A stretch of DNA of 64,000 nt from Pseudoalteromonas sp. EB27 (GCF_001974875.1 NZ_MTQD01000009.1:62001-126000); one strand, 5' to 3'; shown: positions 10,701 through 18,330, counted from the first letter of the stretch. Numbers and translations are program-made. The notes: a model not told the origin generated them from the letters alone.

Positions 10701-11396
10701 CTTGATAAACACAACAGTAGCGATAAACCAACGCAAAGTGCTGAGGTTTTAAGTACACAATTAAGCAGCTTAAACGAGCAACAAACGCAGCTGCAAAATT
10801 CATTACTGGCAACCAATACCGCCATTGAGCAACACAACCAAAACGCTAAAGCGCTTGAAGGCAAACAAGCTGAGTTAACTACGCTTAAAACGCAGGTTGA
10901 ACAATGGCACTTGCTTAATAAAGTATTGGGTGATGCAACGGGTAAAACCATGCGTAACTTAGCGCAAACACAAACGTTAAAAATATTACTGCACTATGGC
11001 AACAGCCATTTAAAAACACTCAACAAACGCTACGAATTAACCGCCATAGCGCAAACGCTCGACATTGCGATTATCGATCGCGACATGGCCGACGAGCAAC
11101 GCTCTGTTAATACACTCTCAGGCGGGGAGTCATTTTTAGTATCGCTAGCGCTTGCACTTGGTTTAGCATCGCTTTCGTCAAACAAAGTACAAATCAATTC
11201 TTTGTTTATTGACGAAGGGTTTGGTACGTTAGACAGCGAAACCTTAAGCATTGCAATGGACGCTTTGGATTCTTTGCAAGCACAAGGCAGAAAAGTAGGC
11301 GTTATATCGCACGTAACACAAATGAGCGAGCGTGTAGCCACTCAAGTGCATGTAGCCAAAAAGCCAGGTGGATATTCCACAGTTGAAGTTTTATAA
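7746..11396 (+). CDS. sbcC: exonuclease SbcCD, ATPase subunit SbcC
   Basis: Rad50/SMC-type ATPase partner of SbcD, 1216 residues (E. coli SbcC has 1048). The N-terminal Walker A is GDTGAGKS at residues 36-43. A long glutamine-rich coiled coil follows, interrupted by the zinc-hook CxxC (Cys601-Cys604, in EPCLVCG) that joins two molecules. The C-terminal ATPase half has the signature LSGGES at 1124-1129 and Walker B FIDEG with Asp1156-Glu1157. The coiled coil is unusually rich in Gln, Leu and Asn and is longer than in E. coli. It forms one operon with sbcD. Confidence 0.96.
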   Translation: MKITAVRIHNLASIVDAEIDFTKAPLKDAGLFAITGDTGAGKSTFLDAICLALYTKTARLRGDKGNLIEFNGDSIKLNDARNLLRRGTWEGYAEVDFLGQDKQLYRARYTVSRTHKKVTGKLKVAEHTLVTLPDETLIADKSHTIKEVESKIGLNFEQFSRAVLLAQHEFAAFLKATGDERAQLLECLTGTDKFSRIGVRIFERHKEQVAKLEALKAGLESYTLLTPEELELQQTKLTDLKAQTEHTKKELTKTEKALNWYQQATVLEQNLLQAQQTQQHASSALESIVEQSEQAKQAKQALEIKDNRSRFHLLTDQNTALDQQITSLKSVDHLAVINERNTALTKHTELLNNANEQKQNAAPVIAKARELDSNIALQTQAVKGTESQITKEQSQFDKLAQQLKQSNSELEFANTDSTKSQQWLNEHAQLHVLAKDWSYYQQSFNTYLNAQQQLIANAAQSQTLNSELANQSDLLNTQNNKVQQSEVALSGEQSTLQALNTQLNEFNAEHCDAQLKSIDYLKEQRERYGQFNAELKQSTQRQQVLNRQLNESQQAHALLNQHLITSEQALKSSEYALNQARLRASENVEHLRTELRPNEPCLVCGATEHPYAVNQNQQLNNLITDFENAFNIAKKQFDHAQSELHKHQTQHAVLTAEHGQLEQIIQAAKAKQLDIKNTMQGARTELNDLTPDQLGVTYKQLTEQKAQYFEQQKRQRTLQTKVNELQAALKAEQQVQQQLSNKHLELTHQQNQLTSKHSELSAQINELGTTLNSQFENSDFWQQLQANTLELTQLHELVTLYQQTQTQLEQSQKRQDSANEQIKQLTPLISNNEQSLKALNEELIKAKELLNATQSERLVLFNNEQISADDYQAKLTSAQEQMQSQVQASQKAYDDAIKQRDEHAITLKNVEQRLLENSQELATLEERYNQWFTDFKAQYSNATHEQVKILLTLSSETIKAHLNQHEQLTQALTDANAALKQQQLTLDKHNSSDKPTQSAEVLSTQLSSLNEQQTQLQNSLLATNTAIEQHNQNAKALEGKQAELTTLKTQVEQWHLLNKVLGDATGKTMRNLAQTQTLKILLHYGNSHLKTLNKRYELTAIAQTLDIAIIDRDMADEQRSVNTLSGGESFLVSLALALGLASLSSNKVQINSLFIDEGFGTLDSETLSIAMDALDSLQAQGRKVGVISHVTQMSERVATQVHVAKKPGGYSTVEVL

Positions 11397-11424
11397 GCAA
11401 CATTACTGAAAACAAGGAGATACA

Positions 11425-12081
11425 ATGCCAACGTTTACAGGCGAGCAAGCAACACAATACGATAGCCGTATAACCCGTTTAGTTCCTGGTTATGAATTAT
11501 TACATCAGCTCACAAACGCGCAGCTACAAGCAACGCTAAGCGACAATGCGCATGTTTTAGTAGTAGGGGCAGGCACCGGCAAAGAAGTACTCGCATTAGC
11601 GGCACTAAACCCTACGTGGCAATTTACTGCGCAAGATACATCAGCCGATATGCTTGCTATCGCAAAGCAGCAATTTGACGAGCAAGGTATAACAAGCCGC
11701 GTAAATATTCATAATGGCCCAGTTGATAAACTATCGGTTAAAGCCGATGCTGTTTTATGTTTATTAGTCATGCATTTTGTACAAGATAACGGCGATAAAA
11801 AAGAGTTATTAAAAGCGATTAAAGGAAACCTTAAAAAAGACGCAAACCTTTATATAGCAGATTTAATGCGCCCCGAAACTTCATTTGAGCGCGAAGCACA
11901 GCTTACAACGTGCGCGCAATTGGGTTTAACCGAAACAGGTAAAACACAAACAGGGCACGACTTAGAAAATGAGTTTTACCCACTTGATAGAATGCGCTTT
12001 AGCGAATTACTAAATGAGTGCAAATTTGGCATTCCGAAGCTGTATTTTAAAGCGCTTGGCTTTAGTGGGTATGTAGTTTAA
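11425..12081 (+). CDS. class I SAM-dependent methyltransferase
   Basis: A 218-residue Rossmann-fold methyltransferase. The SAM-binding motif I is VLVVGAGTGKE at about residues 44-54, followed by an acidic loop (AQDTSADML) and the motif VLCLLVMHF near residue 112. The substrate is not evident; small-molecule methylation is the usual role of such proteins. The gene starts 28 bp after sbcC with a strong Shine-Dalgarno AAGGAG and may be cotranscribed with sbcDC, but a functional link is not obvious. A perfect hairpin terminator follows. Confidence 0.82.
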   Translation: MPTFTGEQATQYDSRITRLVPGYELLHQLTNAQLQATLSDNAHVLVVGAGTGKEVLALAALNPTWQFTAQDTSADMLAIAKQQFDEQGITSRVNIHNGPVDKLSVKADAVLCLLVMHFVQDNGDKKELLKAIKGNLKKDANLYIADLMRPETSFEREAQLTTCAQLGLTETGKTQTGHDLENEFYPLDRMRFSELLNECKFGIPKLYFKALGFSGYVV

Positions 12082-12121
12082 TTTTTACAAGCTAAACAAG
12101 CACCCGCTATTTAGCACCAAT

Positions 12122-12153
12122 AAAAACACCGAGTGAGCAAACTCGGTGTTTTT
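12122..12153 (+). terminator. terminator of sbcDC/methyltransferase
   Basis: Perfect 13-bp stem AAAAACACCGAGT/ACTCGGTGTTTTT with a 6-base loop and T-rich end. Confidence 0.9.
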
Positions 12154-12189
12154 ATATAAACCTCTCTACACCACGCTTTTATTTTATGC

Positions 12190-12220
12190 GTAGGTCGGTT
12201 AAGCGAAGCGCCACCCGACG
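12190..12220. repeat. REP-like extragenic palindrome
   Basis: Starts GTAGGTCGGTT and ends CCACCCGACG, with GTCGG/CCGAC arms around a core GCGAAGC. This is the general form of a common gammaproteobacterial extragenic palindrome. It lies between convergent genes. Confidence 0.55.
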
Positions 12221-12263
12221 CTCTAATATCCACATCACTCAGATCATTGCTGTGCCAGTAACC

Positions 12264-12656
12264 CTAACGAATCTCTCCAAGTGCTTTCATCGCAGCTTGT
12301 GCTTTATCTGTTTGTACAAAAATATGGTCGTGATAAAACGCAGCGACCACATTAGCGCTAATGCCATGCTCAGTCAGCTTTGCAGATACAGCAGCCGTTA
12401 ATCCAACGGCCTCTAAGCTTGAATGTACGTTAAGGGTAATTAAATTATATTTACCCTCGTAAGTAATACCTGCTTTATCGGCGGTTTCAGCTTTTAAAAT
12501 AAGGGTTAGCCCCTCTTCTTCAACATAAGTGGCAAGTGGCTCTAAATGAACATAATCGGCCAATTTTCCTGCTAAGCAGCAAAAAATATACTCGCCTTGC
12601 TTAAGCGCTGGCTGCATTGATTTTAATAATTGGTTTAACTCTAAAATTCCGGCCAT
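12264..12656 (-). CDS. ACT-domain protein
   Basis: A 130-residue cytosolic protein with tandem ACT-like folds, matching the bacterial ACT-domain family seen as small stand-alone proteins (GEYIFCCLAGK near residue 21, VEEEGLTLIL near 45, and the second unit YNLITLNVHSSLEAVGLTAAVSAKL from about 70). ACT domains bind small ligands such as amino acids, but the ligand here is unknown. It is the third gene of a minus-strand unit with the YaiI-family gene and the 187-residue gene. A small inserted element now separates it from the gene before it. Confidence 0.75.
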   Translation of the reverse strand: MAGILELNQLLKSMQPALKQGEYIFCCLAGKLADYVHLEPLATYVEEEGLTLILKAETADKAGITYEGKYNLITLNVHSSLEAVGLTAAVSAKLTEHGISANVVAAFYHDHIFVQTDKAQAAMKALGEIR

Positions 12657-12676
12657 GGTCGTTCCCTACAATGTGT

Positions 12677-12881
12677 TATTTAACCTGAACTCTGGTTAAG
12701 ATATTTACTAACATATTAAATTATTTTGATATTTAAATTTATTTTCTCTAGCCAGAGATTTTCAGTGAAAGCAAGGCGAATTTACGCGTCAATAGCTGGC
12801 CTATTGCAAGTAAATTCAACGCAGTTAGCGCTGAAAATAGCTGCTTGAGATAGATTTATTATCCAGAGTTCAGGTTATTTA
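12677..12881. mobile_element. MITE-like element with 13-bp inverted ends and 6-bp target duplication
   Basis: Terminal inverted repeats ACCTGAACTCTGG (12683-12695) and its complement (12863-12875) are flanked by the direct repeat TATTTA (12677-12682 and 12876-12881). The interior is itself a large imperfect palindrome centred near 12795 (AGGCGAATTTACGCGTCAAT against TTGCAAGTAAATTC). It encodes nothing. It sits exactly at the stop codon of the upstream 187-residue gene, whose TAA is rebuilt by the target duplication. Confidence 0.75.
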
Positions 12882-13438
12882 GTCATTTTTAGCTGCGCGA
12901 CTAGCTCGCTTAATCTCGCTATTTTTATATTACTTAGCTGCCTGTAATCAAAATATGGGCACACAATAATGTTGTTGGTAGTATCTATTGCAAACTCGTC
13001 GTCGAGCCAATCAAACTGTGCATGTAACTTACCTTGTTGTAATAAGTTTTTAGCGTGCGTACGACCGGCAATTATGTGCAACTGGTTTTTATTGCTAGTA
13101 GCTTTATCGGCACACATAACAGTAGTGTTAGGCGCGCTAAATAGCAGGGCGGTTTTACTATTTTTTTGTAGTAAATACTCATCGCGATATTGTTGCCAAG
13201 TAGGGGCTTGTTTAGCAAATGAGTAATGCTCACTTGGCAGGGAAAATAGCACTTTTGCGTACACGTTAAACACTTTGCGCCAACCATTACCACAGTGCTG
13301 GTTTATAGTATTTATTTGCTCGTTTATAACCGGTTCTAGGTATTCAAGTGTTTCTAAAAACGGCATTGGTGGCGCTTTTGCTACATACACTGCCACGCTA
13401 AATTGCGTATCGCCTAAGCCAACTAATTGTGTGTTCAA
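12875..13438 (-). CDS. hypothetical protein, possibly DUF6942 family
   Basis: A 187-residue protein without signal peptide or membrane segment. It resembles a conserved gammaproteobacterial family with the blocks VAVYVAKAPPMP, CGNGWRKVFNVYAKVLF and LLFSAPNT, which I believe is DUF6942. Its function is unknown. The start lies one base after the stop of the YaiI-family gene, so the two are coupled. Its stop codon coincides with the end of the MITE-like element. Without that insertion the next triplet would also have been TAA, so the protein length is unchanged. Confidence 0.65.
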   Translation of the reverse strand: MNTQLVGLGDTQFSVAVYVAKAPPMPFLETLEYLEPVINEQINTINQHCGNGWRKVFNVYAKVLFSLPSEHYSFAKQAPTWQQYRDEYLLQKNSKTALLFSAPNTTVMCADKATSNKNQLHIIAGRTHAKNLLQQGKLHAQFDWLDDEFAIDTTNNIIVCPYFDYRQLSNIKIARLSELVAQLKMTK

Positions 13439-13439
13439 G

Positions 13440-13895
13440 TTAGTTAGCCTTGTTTTGCGCTAAAATACGGTCAAGATTATTTGCAAAGTTTTGGCGATCG
13501 GTTTGACTAAGTGGAGGCGGCCCACCACTCATTTCTACGCCACTTGAGCGCATGGTATCCATAAAGTCGCGCACGTTAAGTATTGAGCGGATATTCTCGG
13601 TGGTATAAAGCTCGCCACGCGGGTTGAGTGCTTGCCCGCCATTATCAATTACTTCACTTGCTAGCGGAATATCGCCCGTAATAACTAAATCACCTTTTTC
13701 AATACGTTTTACTATTTCATCGTCGGCTACATCAAACCCTGACGATACTTGAACGCGGCTTATATATTTTGACGGCGGAATACGCATTGCGTGATTGGCC
13801 ACTAAAATAGTCTCGATTTTCATACGCTCTGCAGCTCTAAAAAGTATTTCTTTTATAACAACAGGACACGCGTCTGCATCTACCCAAATTTTCAT
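13440..13895 (-). CDS. yaiI: YaiI/YqxD family protein (DUF188)
   Basis: A 151-residue protein of the YaiI/YqxD family, which has a PIN-like fold and is suspected to be a nuclease; no defined role is known to me. The N-terminal [13 protein letters not shown] and the conserved [18 protein letters not shown] and [12 protein letters not shown] blocks are all present, as is PRGELYT. The acidic residues of the putative metal site ([19 protein letters not shown]) are intact. It is the first gene of a three-gene minus-strand unit. Confidence 0.9.
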   Translation of the reverse strand: MKIWVDADACPVVIKEILFRAAERMKIETILVANHAMRIPPSKYISRVQVSSGFDVADDEIVKRIEKGDLVITGDIPLASEVIDNGGQALNPRGELYTTENIRSILNVRDFMDTMRSSGVEMSGGPPPLSQTDRQNFANNLDRILAQNKAN

Positions 13896-13992
13896 GCTAT
13901 GGTCATTTTTATTGCTTTAGAATTAATATGATCCTATAGCAAATTTTATTCTTATGAAATAGCATAAATTACATAATCGAAAAGGAGCTTAC

Positions 13993-14514
13993 ATGAAGGC
14001 TATTAAATACGGTTTACTTATTACAGGGTTATTTTTTCTTAGTGCTTGCACCAGCCCTCCTGAGGGAATAACACCCGTTAAAAACTTTGATATACAAAAA
14101 TATAAAGGCAAATGGTTTGAAATAGCGCGTCTTAATCACTCATTCGAAGAAGGTATGGAGCAAGTTACCGCTACGTATTCAATTAACGACGATGGCACGG
14201 TAAAGGTCCTTAACAAAGGGTATTTAACGGATGATAAAAAATGGGATGACGCCGAAGGATTAGCCAAGTTCGTTGAAGACACCGACACAGGGCATTTTAA
14301 AGTCTCGTTTTTTGGTCCATTTTATGGTGCTTACGTGATTTTTGAACTTGACCAAGGCGATTACCAGTATGCATTTATAACCAGTTACAACAAAGATTAC
14401 TTGTGGTTTTTATCGCGTACACCAACGGTTAGCAAAGAGCTTAAAGAACACTTTTTAACTAAAGCTAAAGAGTTGGGCTTTGCTACCGATGAAATAATTT
14501 GGGTTAAGCAATAA
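13993..14514 (+). CDS. blc: outer-membrane lipoprotein, lipocalin Blc
   Basis: Bacterial lipocalin of 173 residues that binds lysophospholipid or fatty-acid ligands in the envelope. The signal peptide ends in the lipobox LSAC with lipidated Cys19, and the following residue is Thr, consistent with outer-membrane sorting. The lipocalin signature KYKGKWFEIARL appears at about residues 36-47, and further strands include GTVKVLNKGY, HFKVSFFGPFYG and YLWFLSRTP. The ribosome-binding site AAAGGAG is strong. The gene stands alone and ends before a perfect-palindrome terminator. Confidence 0.95.
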   Translation: MKAIKYGLLITGLFFLSACTSPPEGITPVKNFDIQKYKGKWFEIARLNHSFEEGMEQVTATYSINDDGTVKVLNKGYLTDDKKWDDAEGLAKFVEDTDTGHFKVSFFGPFYGAYVIFELDQGDYQYAFITSYNKDYLWFLSRTPTVSKELKEHFLTKAKELGFATDEIIWVKQ

Positions 14515-14518
14515 ACAA

Positions 14519-14535
14519 TGTAAAGCCCCTTTACA
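14519..14535. repeat. dyad TGTAAA-N5-TTTACA, copy after blc
   Basis: TGTAAAGCCCCTTTACA begins just after the blc stop. It is nearly identical to sites at 5767, 7320 and 18331. It could be a weak hairpin or a dispersed repeat. Confidence 0.35.
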
Positions 14536-14648
14536 GTAGTAATAAAAGAGTCACCTAACTGTAAAGTAACTTAAATATATTATGGTTATATTGTGTGTAC
14601 TTGCCGTGAGACAGCAAGTATTGGAAACACTGAATATCCCCTATTGTT

Positions 14649-14676
14649 GGCAAGCTATATAGCTTGCCATTTTTTT
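14649..14676 (+). terminator. terminator of blc
   Basis: The 20-bp perfect palindrome GGCAAGCTATATAGCTTGCC is followed by ATTTTTTTT. Confidence 0.85.
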
Positions 14677-14723
14677 TGCCTAATCTATGAGAAAGTAACG
14701 GATCACGTTTTTACTAACTAAGG

Positions 14724-15059
14724 CTAGTTTAACGCTAAAAACAGCCCACTTAGTACAACTAATGCGCCATTTAAAACACTAAACCATTTTACGTAGCCTA
14801 CTAAAAAATTATAAAAAACCATTATAATTAAGACACTTAGGCTCATAAAGCCGCAAAATAGCAATGTTCCATATCCACCTTGAGTAACTATACAAAGTAC
14901 TAAGCTTAGTAAAATACTGATCCAAGCAGCTAGCAACAGCTTTTTACGTTGGGATTCTGTAGGACGTTTGTTAAATACGTCTTTAAAGTGATTAAACTTA
15001 GCTAGCGCAAAACAGTTAAAACTGAGCAAACATAGGCTAAAACCTAGTAAATCAATCAT
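14724..15059 (-). CDS. DUF3325 small membrane protein
   Basis: A 111-residue protein with about four hydrophobic segments (residues 1-18, 43-60, 64-85 and 92-110), fitting the DUF3325 family that accompanies PepSY-type iron-uptake membrane proteins. Its start overlaps the PepSY gene by four bases (ATGA), so it is the third coupled gene of the operon. The peptide WISILLS in its second membrane segment is encoded by an 18-bp sequence that also occurs in the first gene of the operon and in the upstream region. A precise function is unknown. Confidence 0.72.
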   Translation of the reverse strand: MIDLLGFSLCLLSFNCFALAKFNHFKDVFNKRPTESQRKKLLLAAWISILLSLVLCIVTQGGYGTLLFCGFMSLSVLIIMVFYNFLVGYVKWFSVLNGALVVLSGLFLALN

Positions 15060-16657
15060 GATTTTTGTCTTTTAAGATTATTAGATTGGCTAGGGGTGAT
15101 TATTTTTGAGTTGTTTTTAGCAGTACGTAATTTTTCGGTTTGTATAAAAAACAATATACTAAACAGTAAAAATAGTGCATCAAAAGTAAATAATGCCCAC
15201 TGTTTGTGCATCAAATAGCTAACTATATTGTCGTTAGTTGTAAGTGCATTAATAACCGGTACGCTAAAACATGCAGCAGCATTTATAGCTGCCATAACTC
15301 GCCATTGCAGCCTATCTCGTTTTAAAAGGGCAATAACAGCCACGGCCAGCCATGTTAAAAAGAACGCGAGTACTTCTTTATCGGCGCGCTCTGCGACCGT
15401 TGGACTAAGTAGTCTGTTAGCGATAAAAAATGCACACGTTGCCAGTGGAAGCCCCATAATAGTGGCTAGGTTTAACCCTTCAACTAGTTTTAAACCAAAC
15501 GAAGGTTTAACGTTGTTTTTAGTTCGCTCGCGAATTCGTTTAGCCCACATAATACAGCCAGAGCCAATCATTACACAGCCTGCAATACCGCCTAATACAT
15601 ATAACCAGCGTAACAACCACGTAGCTAAACGCCCTGTATGCATTGAATTAAGCGATTCGTAAAGTGCTTTGCTGCTAGTTAGCTCGTCATCAGTTTTAGC
15701 GACCATTTGCCCTGTAGCACCACTAAATATTAAGCGTGGTGCTTGGTCACGTAGTGTTTTACCTGCGCTTACCAATACGGTAATTGTTGAAGCTGCCATA
15801 TTTGGTTGGTTAACTTGTACGCGAGTAATATCTGCATAAGGCCACTTAGTATAAACCTGATCTAAAATACGTTGAATCGGCACCATTGGTGATTCGCCTT
15901 TGGCTTTGTCGGTCATGGTGTTGCGAGGGGTTACATCGTTAAAAAAGCCACGCATGCCGTTATCGTAAGACGTTTGCGCAGGGTAGGGAAACAACATAAA
16001 TATGAGCGTAATCATGCCTGTGTAAGTAATCATTAAATGAAAAGGCAGGGCAAGCACTGAGCTTAAATTATGGGCATCTAACCATGTACGGCTACCTTTG
16101 TTACGCCTAAAGCTAAACATATCTTTAAAAATACGCTTATGAATAACCACGCCCGATATAATAGCAATCAGCATAAAAAAGCTAGCAAAGCATACAATCC
16201 AGCGTGCTGTTATTGCATCCATATAATGTAAATCATAATGCAACCGATAAAAAAAGTTACCGCCTTTAGTATCTACAAAGGGCTCAAGCTCTTTCATGGT
16301 ATTAGGGTTTAACTGTGTGTTTTTAAACTGGCTGCGGCGCTGGCCTGGCTCTTTTGGCTTTGCATAACCATAAATTAAATAAGGAATGCGTGGCTCGGGT
16401 AATGTAATACGCCAGCTTGATGAGTTAGCTCCATGATTAGCTAAGTAATCAAATCCGGTAATTATTTGTTGTTTTTGCGCTTCTATACGCTGTGTTTGGG
16501 CCTGCACATTATGAATGGCTGGTTGATTCCACAACGTTATTTCGTCTCTAAAAAAGCTAAGAGTTCCTGCAAAAAATATTAAATATAATAACCAGCAAAC
16601 GAGTAACCCTACCCAAGTGTGTAACCAAGTCATCGATCTGAAAAAACTGTCTTTCAT
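15056..16657 (-). CDS. PepSY-associated TM protein, iron-uptake/reductase type
   Basis: Inner-membrane protein of 533 residues in the PepSY-associated TM family, whose members are linked to siderophore-iron reduction and uptake. The sequence shows an N-terminal membrane segment with WLHTWVGLLVCWLLYL, a periplasmic PepSY-like region (DYLANHGANSSSWRITLPEP), further segments near FASFFMLIAIISGVVIH and FHLMITYTGMITLIFM, a second periplasmic domain, and several C-terminal helices. Histidines within membrane segments could bind heme, as proposed for relatives. I start at the ATG that overlaps the preceding gene by four bases, not 22 codons earlier. It lies in the iron operon between the DUF3649 and DUF3325 genes. 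Confidence 0.85.
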   Translation of the reverse strand: MKDSFFRSMTWLHTWVGLLVCWLLYLIFFAGTLSFFRDEITLWNQPAIHNVQAQTQRIEAQKQQIITGFDYLANHGANSSSWRITLPEPRIPYLIYGYAKPKEPGQRRSQFKNTQLNPNTMKELEPFVDTKGGNFFYRLHYDLHYMDAITARWIVCFASFFMLIAIISGVVIHKRIFKDMFSFRRNKGSRTWLDAHNLSSVLALPFHLMITYTGMITLIFMLFPYPAQTSYDNGMRGFFNDVTPRNTMTDKAKGESPMVPIQRILDQVYTKWPYADITRVQVNQPNMAASTITVLVSAGKTLRDQAPRLIFSGATGQMVAKTDDELTSSKALYESLNSMHTGRLATWLLRWLYVLGGIAGCVMIGSGCIMWAKRIRERTKNNVKPSFGLKLVEGLNLATIMGLPLATCAFFIANRLLSPTVAERADKEVLAFFLTWLAVAVIALLKRDRLQWRVMAAINAAACFSVPVINALTTNDNIVSYLMHKQWALFTFDALFLLFSILFFIQTEKLRTAKNNSKIITPSQSNNLKRQKS

Positions 16658-16995
16658 ACCCAACCCTTCAGTAAACCAAGCAACGCAATGAACACACCCG
16701 TACTTAGTAAAATACTGATCCACACTGTTTTTAATGATTTAACGCTAAAGGCATAAATAAATACTACGGCATAAATTAAAATGCTGATTGAAACACTAAA
16801 CAATACAGCGTCTTGCTTAGCTATTGGCAATACAAAACTTAATAACGCAGTACTTGCAGAGGTAAAGGCATAGCCACCAATTATGGCAATAAAAAAACGT
16901 AAAAATACCAAAGCTCGATAACAGCTTACGCTTTTTACTATAAGCGCAATTACGTTAACCTTATCGTATGGCGCACTGTGCAAAGGTGCTTGCAT
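16654..16995 (-). CDS. DUF3649 small membrane protein
   Basis: First gene of the operon, 113 residues with three to four membrane segments (from about residues 27, 49, 72 and 93). It matches the DUF3649 family found next to PepSY-type iron-uptake genes. The stop overlaps the PepSY start by four bases. A candidate Fur box lies 70 bp upstream. The peptide WISILLS near residue 91 uses the same 18 bases as the DUF3325 gene. Function beyond association with iron uptake is not known. Confidence 0.72.
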   Translation of the reverse strand: MQAPLHSAPYDKVNVIALIVKSVSCYRALVFLRFFIAIIGGYAFTSASTALLSFVLPIAKQDAVLFSVSISILIYAVVFIYAFSVKSLKTVWISILLSTGVFIALLGLLKGWV

Positions 16996-17065
16996 AGTTA
17001 ATTAATCCCTTTATTTAAAGCGGAGGATAAAACAAAGGCGCTATTATATATGTTACAAATACAAA

Positions 17066-17080
17066 AGATAGTTATTCTCA
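17066..17080 (-). promoter_or_regulatory. candidate Fur box
   Basis: AGATAGTTATTCTCA matches the 7-1-7 consensus TGATAAT-N-ATTATCA at 11 of 14 positions. It lies upstream of the DUF3649-PepSY-DUF3325 operon, whose families are typically iron-repressed. Confidence 0.5.
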
Positions 17081-17219
17081 TTTGTGATATTTAACTTTTA
17101 AGTAAGTTATGCTTACTTACTTAGTAAAATACTGATCTGTTATTGTTTAATGATATTGCACAGGCTGTATGTAAAGCTTAAGGTTAATAAACTGACTAAA
17201 AATAAAGAGTGAAATAACG

Positions 17220-17576
17220 ATGAGTGATCACGAAAAACTAAATTACGTTGAGTTTCCTGCATGCGATTTACCCGCAACTAAAGCTTTTTTTAGTTGTGTA
17301 TTTAATTGGCAGTTTACTGACTACGGCCCAGAATACACGGCATTTAGTGGCCAAGGGCTTGATGGAGGTTTTTTTAATGCACCGCTTAAATCGCTTACTC
17401 AAAACGGTGCTGCGCTATTGGTTTTTTATAGTAACGACATTCACGCCACGTATAAAAAAGTACAACTCCATGGTGGCACAATATTAAAACCTATTTTTGA
17501 ATTTCCGGGTGGTTGCCGGTTTCATTTTGCAGAGCCTAGCGGCAATGAATTTGCCGTATGGGCAGAAAAACAATAG
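17220..17576 (+). CDS. VOC-family (glyoxalase-like) protein
   Basis: A 118-residue single vicinal-oxygen-chelate domain with two beta-alpha-beta-beta-beta modules: an opening NYVEFPACDLPATKAFFSCVFNWQF block and a closing GCRFHFAEPSGNEFAVWAEKQ block. The final glutamate of a GNEFAVW-type strand is the usual metal ligand position. Similar proteins include glyoxalases, dioxygenases and resistance proteins, so no substrate can be given. It stands alone and diverges from the iron operon. Confidence 0.8.
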   Translation: MSDHEKLNYVEFPACDLPATKAFFSCVFNWQFTDYGPEYTAFSGQGLDGGFFNAPLKSLTQNGAALLVFYSNDIHATYKKVQLHGGTILKPIFEFPGGCRFHFAEPSGNEFAVWAEKQ

Positions 17577-17672
17577 GTTTTATAAGGCCTGTAGCGTGAA
17601 TGAGTTTAAAGATCACGATTTTACTAACTAACGCTCGTTTTAATTAAAATAAACCGATTTTTTACCAACTCA

Positions 17673-17700
17673 TTTATCCTAAATGGCCATTTAGGATAAA
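17673..17700. promoter_or_regulatory. 28-bp perfect palindrome upstream of the glycosylase gene
   Basis: The half-site TTTATCCTAAATGG is followed directly by its exact complement, with no loop and no T-run after it. It ends 26 bp before the uracil-DNA glycosylase start, so an operator or 5'-UTR cruciform is likelier than a terminator. Confidence 0.5.
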
Positions 17701-17726
17701 TATTAAGCATTTAAGGCCAAATAAAC

Positions 17727-18308
17727 ATGAATAGTCATCAATTAATAGACCAAGTTAGTAAATGCGTGATCTGTGAGGCTCATTTACCTTTAGGGGCTCG
17801 ACCTGTAATACAATTTAACCCAAATGCACGTATTTTAATTGCAGGCCAAGCACCTGGGGTAAAAGTTCACGAAACAGGCGTGCCGTTTAACGATGCAAGT
17901 GGGAATCGCCTGCGAGAATGGCTTGGACTAACACGTGATGAATTTTACGATGCTAATAATATAGCCATTTTACCTATGGGCTTTTGCTATCCGGGTAGGG
18001 GTAAGTCGGGTGATTTACCACCTAGAAAAGAATGCGCCCCAGCATGGCGCGAGCAATTATTAACTGCACTACCAAATATTGAGCTGACAATAGTATTAGG
18101 TAAATACGCGCAGGCGTATCATTTACCAGAGACTAAAAAAATGCCGCTTACGGAGTTAGTAAAATCGTGGCGTGAGTATTGGCCAAACTATTTAGTGCTT
18201 CCTCACCCCAGCCCGCGCAATAATATATGGCTTAAAAAGAACCCCTGGTTTGAACAAGATGTACTTCCAGAACTGGATAAACGCATTGCTACTATTTTAA
18301 ATAAGTAA
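17727..18308 (+). CDS. uracil-DNA glycosylase family protein, Fe-S type
   Basis: A 193-residue DNA-repair glycosylase-like protein. Four cysteines in the pattern C13-x2-C16 and C-x15-C (FCYPG...RKEC) match the iron-sulfur ligands of family 4/5 uracil-DNA glycosylases. Motif 1 is GQAPGVKVHETGVPFND, with Gln where family 4 usually has Glu, and motif 2 is HPSPRN. It probably excises uracil or another damaged base in the cytosol, but the altered motif 1 leaves the lesion uncertain. A perfect 28-bp palindrome lies just upstream. Confidence 0.82.
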   Translation: MNSHQLIDQVSKCVICEAHLPLGARPVIQFNPNARILIAGQAPGVKVHETGVPFNDASGNRLREWLGLTRDEFYDANNIAILPMGFCYPGRGKSGDLPPRKECAPAWREQLLTALPNIELTIVLGKYAQAYHLPETKKMPLTELVKSWREYWPNYLVLPHPSPRNNIWLKKNPWFEQDVLPELDKRIATILNK

Positions 18309-18330
18309 CGCTTCTAGCATTAGGGTTTAT

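Noticed and set aside
9500..11000. Possible fusion or foreign insert making SbcC longer than in E. coli
   Set aside because: The extra length is continuous Gln-rich coiled coil with the same composition as the rest, and the zinc hook is central; normal variation.
12677..12881. Rho-independent terminator of the 187-residue gene
   Set aside because: Far larger than a terminator, with inverted ends and target duplication, so an inserted element fits better.
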